Origin: JAOAFZ01 sp964412815
Lineage (GTDB): Bacteria; Patescibacteriota; Microgenomatia; UBA1406; GWC2-37-13
Assembly: GCA_964412815.1 (NCBI GenBank)
Contig: CAYPQF010000026.1
Span: 62,001-126,000 of the forward strand
Length of the DNA: 64,000 nucleotides
Reading direction: 5' to 3'
The notes under the pieces were generated by a model, which ran no database searches, had not been told where the DNA came from, and saw only the letters and a program-made list of their open reading frames with translations. The translations under genes and the position numbers were made by a program. Shown here in pieces: positions 9,308 to 15,923 of this stretch. Each line of letters starts with the position of its first letter. The stretch's first letter is position 1.

Positions 9308-10224
9308 ATTTGTATCTGTAATTTTTTCAAAGTATCAGGTACTTTGTCAATGAGATTTGCAATGGTAAACCAGTTTCCTTTATTCTCTGCAAGCTCATCA
9401 GCTGTACGCTTGAGAAGGTAGGATGCAAGCGCTGCTGAATGGAGTGCACTGTTTTTAGTATAGAGGGCAGCAGTTAATCCCGCAAGCACATCTCCGGTGC
9501 CACCTTTTGTTAACCCGGGATTCCCCCCTTCAACAATGAAGGTTGTAGAACCATCGGTAATGATATCTTTCACTGCTTTCAGCATAATTACCGCTCCGTA
9601 TTGACGGGCTGTCTGGGTAACTGCACTAATCTTGTCTGTGAGTGAGAGTTCTTTAACGGGTATCCCGAAGAGTTTTTCAAACTCCAGTTGATGAGGACAG
9701 AGTATGGGCGGTGTCTCCAGTTTCTGTAACCAGTCCGGATGCATCATCTGTAATGCGCCGGCGTCAAAGACAAAACGTTTTCTGGGAAACCGGGTAATCA
9801 GATAGCGGGTAATGTAATACGTATATTCTGCTTCGTCAGAGATCTGGAGAATCTCTTCGTAGGTTTTTTCTGGCAGTTCACCTTCTACGCTCATCCGCAC
9901 CATTCCCGGTCCGACCAGAACCGAGTCATCTTCTTCCACATAGTAGGGAATATCTTTTTGCTGCACAATGATGCCGTTCCGGAATTTGTACTTGAGTGAC
10001 TGAAACAGCTCCGCATTCTCGACTGTTGAGGCATAATGAAGCATATCAACAATATATGCCGCGACTTCGGCAGACCACAGAGATGAGGCATGAAAGAGAT
10101 GCGACCCACCGATAATCAGTGTTTTCCCGTTCTCTCCCTTATGTGTCTCGTCGTCCGGAATATAGAGTTCTTTAAGAATCGGCGCAATGGTCTGCGCGTC
10201 CGCTGTATATAAATACTGTTCCAT
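9304..10224 (-). CDS. nnrD: ADP-dependent NAD(P)H-hydrate dehydratase
   Basis: 306 aa, ribokinase-like fold of the YjeF C-terminal family. TLIIGGSHLFHASS near the start is the glycine-rich nucleotide loop; VGPGMVRM, FVFDAGALQMM and the anion-hole/catalytic Asp motif NPGLTKGGTGDVLAG are present. It repairs hydrated NAD(P)H. The epimerase half (NnrE) is not fused and not seen nearby. It has an unusual N-terminal extension of about 30 residues. Divergently transcribed from alaS across a 33-42 nt gap. Confidence 0.88.
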   Translation of the reverse strand: MEQYLYTADAQTIAPILKELYIPDDETHKGENGKTLIIGGSHLFHASSLWSAEVAAYIVDMLHYASTVENAELFQSLKYKFRNGIIVQQKDIPYYVEEDDSVLVGPGMVRMSVEGELPEKTYEEILQISDEAEYTYYITRYLITRFPRKRFVFDAGALQMMHPDWLQKLETPPILCPHQLEFEKLFGIPVKELSLTDKISAVTQTARQYGAVIMLKAVKDIITDGSTTFIVEGGNPGLTKGGTGDVLAGLTAALYTKNSALHSAALASYLLKRTADELAENKGNWFTIANLIDKVPDTLKKLQIQI

Positions 10225-10266
10225 AACCGTATCTATAATTATACTTCATTTGCTATAATGGTGGCT
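10225..10266. promoter_or_regulatory. Compact divergent promoter region nnrD/alaS
   Basis: On the plus strand an extended -10 (TGCTATAAT, hexamer 10254-10259) lies 7 nt before the ATG at 10267. On the minus strand a TATAAT/TATAGA pair lies 7-13 nt before the nnrD ATG. Both genes must start with little or no leader. Confidence 0.65.
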
Positions 10267-12195
10267 ATGATAGGACATCGCGAGCTACGTACCAAAATAA
10301 CCTCTTTCTGGCAGTCAAAGGATCATAAACTCGCCCCTCCTATTCCTCTTGTTCCGCAGAACGATCCGACGACCCTCTTTACCGGTTCTGGCATGCAACA
10401 GTTTGTCCCCTACCTGCTCGGAGAAAAACATCCCTTGGGAACCCGTGTCTTTAATATTCAGCCGTGCCTCCGTTCGCAGGACATCGAAGAAGTTGGCGAT
10501 AACCGCCATACCACCTTCTTTGAGATGATTGGTAACTGGTCATTTGGAGACTACTTTAAAACAGAACAGCTTCCCTGGGTTTGGGATTTTCTGACCAGTA
10601 CCGAGTATGGTCTGGGCATTGATCCGCAGAAACTCTATGTCTCTGTCTTTACCGGAACAGACGAAATTGCCGGTGATACCGAAAGTATTGAGATCTGGAA
10701 AAAATTGTACGCAGAAAAAGGAATTGAAGCGTCTTCGGTCGTTATGGGCAGCGAAGCGAATGCCGCCAAAGTCGGCATGCAGGGCGGTCGGATCTTTGCT
10801 TACGATGCCAAGAAAAACTGGTGGTCCCGTGCCGGAGTGCCGGAGAATATGCCGGCAGGTGAACCGGGAGGACCTGATAGCGAAATATTCTATGAGTTTA
10901 CGCTCGTAGAACACGATCCGGCATTTGGTGAACACTGTCATCCCAACTGTGACTGTGGACGCTTTCTCGAGATAGGGAATTCGGTTTTTATGCAGTATAA
11001 GCGCAACGAAGACGGCAGCTTCAGTGAACTGCCTAAGCCAAATGTAGACTTTGGTGGTGGTCTGGAACGTCAGCTTGCCGCAATTACCGATAATCCGGAT
11101 GTCTTTACCACCGAGCTCTTCCAGCCGATTATCAAAAAGATCGAAGCGCTTTCGGGTAAGTCATATCAGGAAGCAGAGTTACAACAGTACTTCCGTATTA
11201 TCACCGATCATATTAAAGGTGCGGTCATGCTGATCTCTATTGATATCTATCCGTCTAACAAGGAACAGGGATATGTCGTGCGCCGCATGCTGCGCCGGGC
11301 CATCTGGATGGGCTACCAGTATCTGGGCATTACAGATAACTTTACCGCAGAACTGGTCGATGCCGTGGTTGCTATCTATGGAGATATCTATACCGAACTG
11401 GAAATCAAAAAAGACGCAACTAAAGATACGTTGCACAAAGAAGAATCCAAGTTCCGCAATAACCTGATGAAGGGCATGCGCGAAGTTCCGAAGATTGCAG
11501 AACGCTATGCGCGAGAACACTCTACTAATAACGCCGTGTATAACGAAATTACCCGTGAAGCCACGGGCGAGATGCTCTTCTTTATCTACGAAAGCTTTGG
11601 CTTCCCGCCGGATTTAACAGTCGCCATGCTCGAAGAACAGGGCTGGTCCTTTACCAAGACCTTTACCGAGGAGTTTGAAAAAGCCAAAAAAGCCCATGCT
11701 TATAAATCACGTGCTGGCGCCGAAGGTAAGTTTAAAGGTGGTCTGGCAGACAATAGTGAGCAGGTGATCAAGTATCATACCGCAACTCATCTCATCCATC
11801 AGGCACTGTTTGATGTTCTGGGGTCTGAGGTCCGTCAGGAAGGTTCAAATATCACCGGTGAGCGTTTGCGCTTTGATTTTAAGGCAGATCACAAACCAAC
11901 GCCGGAAGAGGTTGAACAGATTACTGCCATTGTCAACCAAAAGATCCAGGCTGCGCTACCAGTCACTTTCCAGATGTTGCCAAAAGAACAAGCAGAACAG
12001 GTAGGCGCCAAGTCATTCTTTAAAGAAAAGTACCCCGATACCGTTAAAGTGTACTTTATTGGTGAACCTGAACACGCCTATTCAAAAGAGTTCTGCGGCG
12101 GTCCTCATGTACAGAACACCGCAGAGATTGGCTCAATTTCCATTCAGAAAGTGGAAAAGATCGGCAGTAGTATTTTCAGACTGTACGCACAATAA
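10267..12195 (+). CDS. alaS: Alanyl-tRNA synthetase, short form
   Basis: Charges tRNA-Ala. The class II catalytic domain is intact (FTGSGMQQFVPYL, RSQDIEEVGDNRHTTFFEMIGNWSFGDYFK, GGGLERQLA), as is the editing domain with its zinc residues (HTATHLIHQAL ... FCGGPHV). The C-terminal oligomerisation domain is absent: about 642 aa versus ~875 in E. coli. The first in-frame ATG (10258) lies inside the TATAAT box, so the ATG at 10267 is preferred; it would be the first base of the transcript. Upstream spacing argues for leaderless translation. Confidence 0.95.
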   Translation: MIGHRELRTKITSFWQSKDHKLAPPIPLVPQNDPTTLFTGSGMQQFVPYLLGEKHPLGTRVFNIQPCLRSQDIEEVGDNRHTTFFEMIGNWSFGDYFKTEQLPWVWDFLTSTEYGLGIDPQKLYVSVFTGTDEIAGDTESIEIWKKLYAEKGIEASSVVMGSEANAAKVGMQGGRIFAYDAKKNWWSRAGVPENMPAGEPGGPDSEIFYEFTLVEHDPAFGEHCHPNCDCGRFLEIGNSVFMQYKRNEDGSFSELPKPNVDFGGGLERQLAAITDNPDVFTTELFQPIIKKIEALSGKSYQEAELQQYFRIITDHIKGAVMLISIDIYPSNKEQGYVVRRMLRRAIWMGYQYLGITDNFTAELVDAVVAIYGDIYTELEIKKDATKDTLHKEESKFRNNLMKGMREVPKIAERYAREHSTNNAVYNEITREATGEMLFFIYESFGFPPDLTVAMLEEQGWSFTKTFTEEFEKAKKAHAYKSRAGAEGKFKGGLADNSEQVIKYHTATHLIHQALFDVLGSEVRQEGSNITGERLRFDFKADHKPTPEEVEQITAIVNQKIQAALPVTFQMLPKEQAEQVGAKSFFKEKYPDTVKVYFIGEPEHAYSKEFCGGPHVQNTAEIGSISIQKVEKIGSSIFRLYAQ

Positions 12196-12205
12196 GTTAT
12201 TTATT

Positions 12206-12221
12206 CCGTTGTATACAACGG
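12206..12221. repeat. Perfect 16-bp palindrome
   Basis: CCGTTGTATACAACGG is fully self-complementary and occupies most of the 37-nt gap between alaS and the tRNA-binding gene. It could be a dimeric repressor operator; the central GTATAC also overlaps a weak -10-like sequence. No protein partner can be named. Confidence 0.6.
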
Positions 12222-12232
12222 CTTATCATTTT

Positions 12233-12571
12233 ATGAAAAAACATTTCATCCAATTTCCCGACTTTTTAAATCTTGATATTCGTGTTGGCAAAGTAGTCGA
12301 TGCCAAGCGACTCGAGTCTTCAAACAAGTTGCTGGAACTCCAGGTTGATCTGGGCGAAGATTATGGAGTGGTTACCATTCTGGCCGGCATGGCTCAGTTT
12401 TTTGCTCCGGAAGATTTTATCGGGAAACACTTTGGGTTTGTTGCCAATCTGGAGCCAAAGGAAATGGCCGGTTCCACTTCCAACGGCATGATACTAGCTG
12501 CCGATGTTGAGAATAAGCCGGTGCTGCTTGAGCTTTCCAGCAGCATTCCACCGGGCTCCACCATCAGATAA
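12233..12571 (+). CDS. tRNA-binding OB-fold protein (MetRS C-domain / CsaA-like)
   Basis: 112 aa from MKKHFIQFPDFLNLDIRVGKV. The core LDIRVGKVVDAKRLESSNKLLELQVDLG and the later MAGSTSNGMILAA are the hallmark of the EMAP-II/Arc1p tRNA_bind domain found at the C-terminus of MetRS or as free proteins. It may help tRNA handling by an aminoacyl-tRNA synthetase; its position right after alaS fits. A longer open frame extends upstream into alaS but has no homologous look, so the ATG at 12233 is chosen. Confidence 0.85.
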   Translation: MKKHFIQFPDFLNLDIRVGKVVDAKRLESSNKLLELQVDLGEDYGVVTILAGMAQFFAPEDFIGKHFGFVANLEPKEMAGSTSNGMILAADVENKPVLLELSSSIPPGSTIR

Positions 12572-12638
12572 TACCGTAACAGCTCATGCATTCGTGAAAC
12601 TGAACGAGTGACTTCTCTCCTTTTGAGCGTAGACACCA

Positions 12639-12674
12639 TTGACAATCGTTCAATACGTATAGTATATTTGACGT
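12639..12674 (+). promoter_or_regulatory. Sigma-70 promoter with leaderless start
   Basis: TTGACA (12639-12644), 18 nt spacer, TATATT (12663-12668), then 6 nt to the ATG at 12675. Transcription should begin at or within a base of the start codon. Confidence 0.8.
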
Positions 12675-13475
12675 ATGAGTAAAGAGCCCGCAACCACTAA
12701 ACCCGCCGCGGCTAGTTCAGCAAAGGCATCAGCCGGTACTGACACAGCACAGGCAAATATCTTTAATCAGACATATTACTTGTTCCTGATCTTATTTGTT
12801 CTTCACTTCTTCTTCTCGGTATACCTGTTCTACAAAATCAAAGGTATCGAAAAGAATGGGGTTGCCGCTGCTCCCACCCAGGGAGTCAACGATCCTTCGG
12901 CAGCTGCTCCCGTCCCTTCAACCGACATCACTGTTAAAAAACCAACTACCGATGAACCATGGAAAGGCGAAGAAAACGCACGCTATGTTCTGATTGAGTA
13001 CTCAGATTACGAATGTCCATTCTGTCAGTCTATTCATCCGGATCTGAAAAAACTGGAAGAAGAGAATACTGATGTTGCATGGGTTTTCCGTGACTATCCT
13101 CTTTCCTTCCATCCAAAAGCACAGAAGCTTTCTGAAGCCGCCTACTGCGTTCAGGACTTAGGAGGAAATGAAGCATACTGGACAATGAGTGATGCCATCT
13201 TTGAACGTATGCCGGACCTTGAAGTCTCTGGTGTAGCCGCACTCGCGGGTGAACTTGGATATGATCAGGCAGCGGTACAGCAGTGTCTGGATAACGACAC
13301 CCATGCAGAACGGGTAAAAGCAAATCAGTCTGAAGGTGCAGCCGCTGGCGTTGCTGCCACCCCTACCACCGTCATCTATGACATGGAAACAGACAAGCAG
13401 TATAAAATCGAAGGTGCACTTCCGTATGATAGTCTGAAGCAGACACTGGAAGATTTTAAGGCAGGAAATATCTAA
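12675..13475 (+). CDS. Membrane-anchored DsbA-like thiol oxidoreductase
   Basis: 266 aa. A low-complexity Ala/Thr/Ser N-terminus, one transmembrane helix (about 35-55), a Pro/Ala-rich linker, then a DsbA/thioredoxin fold with active site CPFC (near residue 114) in EYSDYECPFCQSIHP and the cis-Pro loop AATPTTVIYD. Probably forms or isomerises disulfides in exported proteins. It is a single-gene unit with its own promoter and a strong terminator. Confidence 0.9.
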   Translation: MSKEPATTKPAAASSAKASAGTDTAQANIFNQTYYLFLILFVLHFFFSVYLFYKIKGIEKNGVAAAPTQGVNDPSAAAPVPSTDITVKKPTTDEPWKGEENARYVLIEYSDYECPFCQSIHPDLKKLEEENTDVAWVFRDYPLSFHPKAQKLSEAAYCVQDLGGNEAYWTMSDAIFERMPDLEVSGVAALAGELGYDQAAVQQCLDNDTHAERVKANQSEGAAAGVAATPTTVIYDMETDKQYKIEGALPYDSLKQTLEDFKAGNI

Positions 13476-13496
13476 GAATCGTCTTATTACCAATAA

Positions 13497-13524
13497 CCCC
13501 GGGCAGCAGTGCCCGGGGTTTTTT
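13497..13524 (+). terminator. Strong intrinsic terminator after the DsbA-like gene
   Basis: Nine-bp stem CCCCGGGCA/TGCCCGGGG with a GCAG loop followed by six T, starting 21 nt after the stop. Confidence 0.92.
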
Positions 13525-13560
13525 GTTGGTCCGCCTGGAGCCGTAACAGAAACTGCACTC

Positions 13561-14166
13561 CTAGAGGAAGAACAGGAGCCCAATCCAGAAGGCCATGGTC
13601 GTGGCCAGGCCGAGGTTCAGGAGCCGGGCGGCGTTGGCGGCCAGCCCACCCGTGGCCGAGACCCCCAACCAGCTCCACGCCAGCTGGAGCAGCACGATCG
13701 TCATGTAGAGGGTGACATAGCTCTCGACGCCGAGCACCTGCTGCAGGAGCAGGAAAATCAGCAGCCCCTCGAACAGCTGCACCGCGGTTGATGAGAGCAG
13801 CACCATCAGGGCCACCAGGTACAAGCCCAGATGCAACCGCGCCCGCTTGAGGTCGCGGTACAGGTTGAAGGCCGTCTGGAGCAGTGGCACCAGCAGGCTT
13901 GCGCCGTAAAGCGCCAGCCGCACCTCTTGCCCGATCTCCATCGGCCAGGGACGGAACATCATCAGCGTGTTCAGGATCAGCATGATCAGAGCGAGCCCGA
14001 ACGACACCCAGAGACTGCGTGCGGGCACCAGATGATCCAGATAGATTTGCTGGATCCGTGACTCGATCTGCTGCACCCATTCTACTGCGGGCAGGAGTGT
14101 CTGCGCTTCCGCGCGCAGTGAGTCAATCTCCGCCTGGGCTTCGGGAGTAAGAGCAACCTGTGACAT
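13561..14166 (-). CDS. GC-rich multi-spanning membrane protein, unknown
   Basis: 201 aa. A short N-terminal helical region (residues 5-45, possible coiled coil), then about five hydrophobic segments (51-70, 82-100, 113-132, 135-170, 185-201). No family recognised. Base composition differs sharply from neighbours: line 13621-13680 has 47 G+C of 60, whereas 18601-18660 in a normal gene has 30. The start has a purine-rich Shine-Dalgarno-like AAGGAAGG, unlike most genes here, and a TATAAT box at 14206-14211 giving a leader of about 33 nt. Confidence 0.7.
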   Translation of the reverse strand: MSQVALTPEAQAEIDSLRAEAQTLLPAVEWVQQIESRIQQIYLDHLVPARSLWVSFGLALIMLILNTLMMFRPWPMEIGQEVRLALYGASLLVPLLQTAFNLYRDLKRARLHLGLYLVALMVLLSSTAVQLFEGLLIFLLLQQVLGVESYVTLYMTIVLLQLAWSWLGVSATGGLAANAARLLNLGLATTMAFWIGLLFFL

Positions 14167-14205
14167 GGCTTCCTTCCTTTATTCAGACCACGTTTCGATG
14201 GCGCA

Positions 14206-14211
14206 ATTATA
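14206..14211 (-). promoter_or_regulatory. -10 box of the GC-rich membrane gene
   Basis: TATAAT on the minus strand, about 40 nt before the start codon. It leaves room for a conventional leader with a ribosome-binding site. Confidence 0.5.
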
Positions 14212-14293
14212 CTATAAGTTATTAAGCTATACAACCATATAACACGCATGGGAGAGGGTACGGAGTGGGAAACGCAGCGGTGAAAACAAGATG

Positions 14294-14366
14294 TGACCCC
14301 AACGGGATTTGAACCCGTGTTGCCAGGATGAGAACCTGGTGTCCTAGGCCACTAGACGATGGGGCC
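14294..14366 (-). tRNA. tRNA-Glu (anticodon CTC)
   Basis: 73-nt cloverleaf. Acceptor GGCCCCA pairs with TGGGGTC (one G-T); the anticodon stem CCAGG/CCTGG holds the loop TTCTCAT with anticodon CTC; the T arm has GGGTTCAAATCCC. The discriminator is A. The 3' CCA is not encoded. It is divergent from greA, and an extended -10 (TGCTACAAT) for it overlaps the greA promoter area. Confidence 0.95.
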
Positions 14367-14376
14367 GGTCACTTTG

Positions 14377-14406
14377 TTGACATTTCAAGGGAGAATGTGT
14401 TATATT
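14377..14406 (+). promoter_or_regulatory. Consensus promoter of greA
   Basis: TTGACA (14377-14382), 18 nt spacer, TATATT (14401-14406) preceded by TGT (extended -10). Predicted start near 14413, giving a leader of about 44 nt that is almost entirely a terminator hairpin. Confidence 0.85.
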
Positions 14407-14415
14407 GTAGCAGCT

Positions 14416-14452
14416 ATCCCCCAGTTCGACAAGTTGATTGGGGATTTTTTTT
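14416..14452 (+). terminator. Intrinsic terminator inside the greA leader (attenuator)
   Basis: ATCCCC (14416-14421) pairs with GGGGAT (14440-14445); an inner TCGA/TTGA helix closes a CAAG loop; eight T follow (14445-14452). The greA ATG is 5 nt further on. The placement between promoter and start codon means most transcripts could stop before greA. Confidence 0.85.
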
Positions 14453-14456
14453 ATCT

Positions 14457-14921
14457 ATGAAAAAAATACAGGTTACACAAGAAGGTTTTGAAAACTTACA
14501 GAAAGAGTTAAAGGAATTAGTTGATTTCAAGCGTCCCGCAGTTCTGGATCGTCTCGCCAAAGCACGTGCAATGGGCGATCTGCGCGAAAACAGTGAGTAT
14601 AGCGCATCGAAAGAAGAACAGGGTTTTATTGAAGGACGTATTATGGAGCTGGAACAGTTGCTGAAGAACGTCGAAATTGTAACGGCATCCGGTCAAGCCG
14701 GTACCATTGAGATTGGCACCGCCGTCGTGGTAGATACACCAAACGGAACAGACACCTTCTATATTGTCGGAGAATTTGAGGCCGATCCCATGAATAAAAA
14801 ACTTTCACAGACCTCCCCTATTGGAAAAGCATTAATCGGTAAAAAGGTCGGAGATACCGTTGAGGTAGAGGTACCTGCAGGGAAACTGACCTACAAAATT
14901 ATTGAGGTCAAACATACCTGA
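14457..14921 (+). CDS. greA: Transcription elongation factor GreA
   Basis: 154 aa, full length. The N-terminal coiled coil carries the acidic tip DLRENSEYSASKEEQ that reaches into the RNA polymerase secondary channel; the C-terminal FKBP-like domain ends SPIGKALIGKKVGDTVEVE. It rescues backtracked polymerase by stimulating transcript cleavage. An upstream in-frame ATG (14328) lies inside the tRNA and terminator, so the ATG at 14457 is chosen. A terminator in its own leader suggests feedback or growth-linked control. Confidence 0.96.
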   Translation: MKKIQVTQEGFENLQKELKELVDFKRPAVLDRLAKARAMGDLRENSEYSASKEEQGFIEGRIMELEQLLKNVEIVTASGQAGTIEIGTAVVVDTPNGTDTFYIVGEFEADPMNKKLSQTSPIGKALIGKKVGDTVEVEVPAGKLTYKIIEVKHT

Positions 14922-14945
14922 TCACCTCCTGCCACTTCATCAGCT

Positions 14946-15923
14946 ATGGAAATTCATCACGATTGGTATCGTAAGTTATTTAGTAATCCCCATCGGTATT
15001 GGGAGTATCTCTCATCAGTGGAAATAGCCAACCTCCAGTTTCAGGAGGAACTTGCCATGGCTATTGCTGAGTACGATCCCATGGAAGGTGGTACCCGTCG
15101 TGCGGCAGTTGTGGTTGGTAGTGACGGCAAAATGGAACGGCACGCACAGTCGAAACATGAGATTGTACTTATTGCGGACAGACCCTATGAGTACGCCTAT
15201 ATTGTAGGACTCCAACAGCATCTGCTACGTCATCGGTTTCATATCCCGTTTGAGTGGGGGTACAATGTACCCATTGAGTCTAAGAACCTTGACCAGTCTG
15301 CTCCCTTCAGCTTTGTTGAAGATGTCCGGACCCTGGTATATCCGGATCGTATTCTGAATGCCCGCGTGGTAGTTGGCGATCCGTCTATTTATACCGAAGC
15401 CCGGACCCGCTGTCTGGTCGAGCTTGCAGGACTGCATCCGGAAAGCAAACATATTGTAAAAGAAGTAAAAAACCAGGTAAAAGGAGCTGTCAAAGTACTG
15501 AAGACCGGTTTTTCCCGTGAAACGCTACAGTTTTCGGAAGCAACCGGCGAACAGTTCTATGATGAAAGTGTCAAACCCGGCATGTTCGGTTTCAAAACCG
15601 GACCAATGCGACTGGCACAACGGAAACTGGATCTGTTGACCGCAGATCTGATGCGTCATTCGTCCTCTGATGAAATCGGGCGGTACGCGGTAGAACTGCC
15701 AACAAACACCTGTGAACGGCTCGATTACGTTGCCAGAATTGGCTTTATTGACGCCGCGTTTGCGAACCGTGTATCACAGGCATATACCTGGTTTATGCTG
15801 CAATATCACCTTGCTCAGGAAAACTACAAAGCAAGTGGTATAATGGCTGTAGTCCCATTTGATCAATCTCAATTTAAAATGTTTAGTCAGCAGTTACTGG
15901 AATTTGAAACCCTACGCGTATGA
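14946..15923 (+). CDS. Nucleotidyltransferase-like protein, unknown substrate
   Basis: 325 aa, soluble. AAVVVGSDGKMERHAQSKHE (about 53-72) resembles the GSxGRxE...SDxD motif of GlnD-type or DUF294-type nucleotidyltransferases, but the Asp-x-Asp metal pair reads KHE, so catalysis is doubtful or different. The rest is helical, with KTGPMRLAQRKLDLL reminiscent of the helical domain of that superfamily. It overlaps lysS by 4 nt (ATGA), so it is coupled to tRNA charging genes. Confidence 0.55.
   Translation: MEIHHDWYRKLFSNPHRYWEYLSSVEIANLQFQEELAMAIAEYDPMEGGTRRAAVVVGSDGKMERHAQSKHEIVLIADRPYEYAYIVGLQQHLLRHRFHIPFEWGYNVPIESKNLDQSAPFSFVEDVRTLVYPDRILNARVVVGDPSIYTEARTRCLVELAGLHPESKHIVKEVKNQVKGAVKVLKTGFSRETLQFSEATGEQFYDESVKPGMFGFKTGPMRLAQRKLDLLTADLMRHSSSDEIGRYAVELPTNTCERLDYVARIGFIDAAFANRVSQAYTWFMLQYHLAQENYKASGIMAVVPFDQSQFKMFSQQLLEFETLRV

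Noticed and set aside
10258..10260. Upstream ATG of alaS
   Set aside because: It overlaps the TATAAT -10 hexamer; transcription would begin after it.
13487..14080. 197-aa minus-strand frame overlapping the GC-rich membrane gene
   Set aside because: Arg/Gly/Ala-rich translation without structure, running through the terminator; an out-of-frame shadow of 13561-14166, which has the promoter, ribosome site and hydrophobic helices.
14328..14456. N-terminal extension of greA in frame
   Set aside because: It would run through the tRNA-Glu gene, the promoter and the terminator; GreA homology starts at 14457.
15086..15105. T-box-like string GGTGGTACCCGTCG
   Set aside because: It lies inside a coding sequence with no terminator or Stem I nearby.
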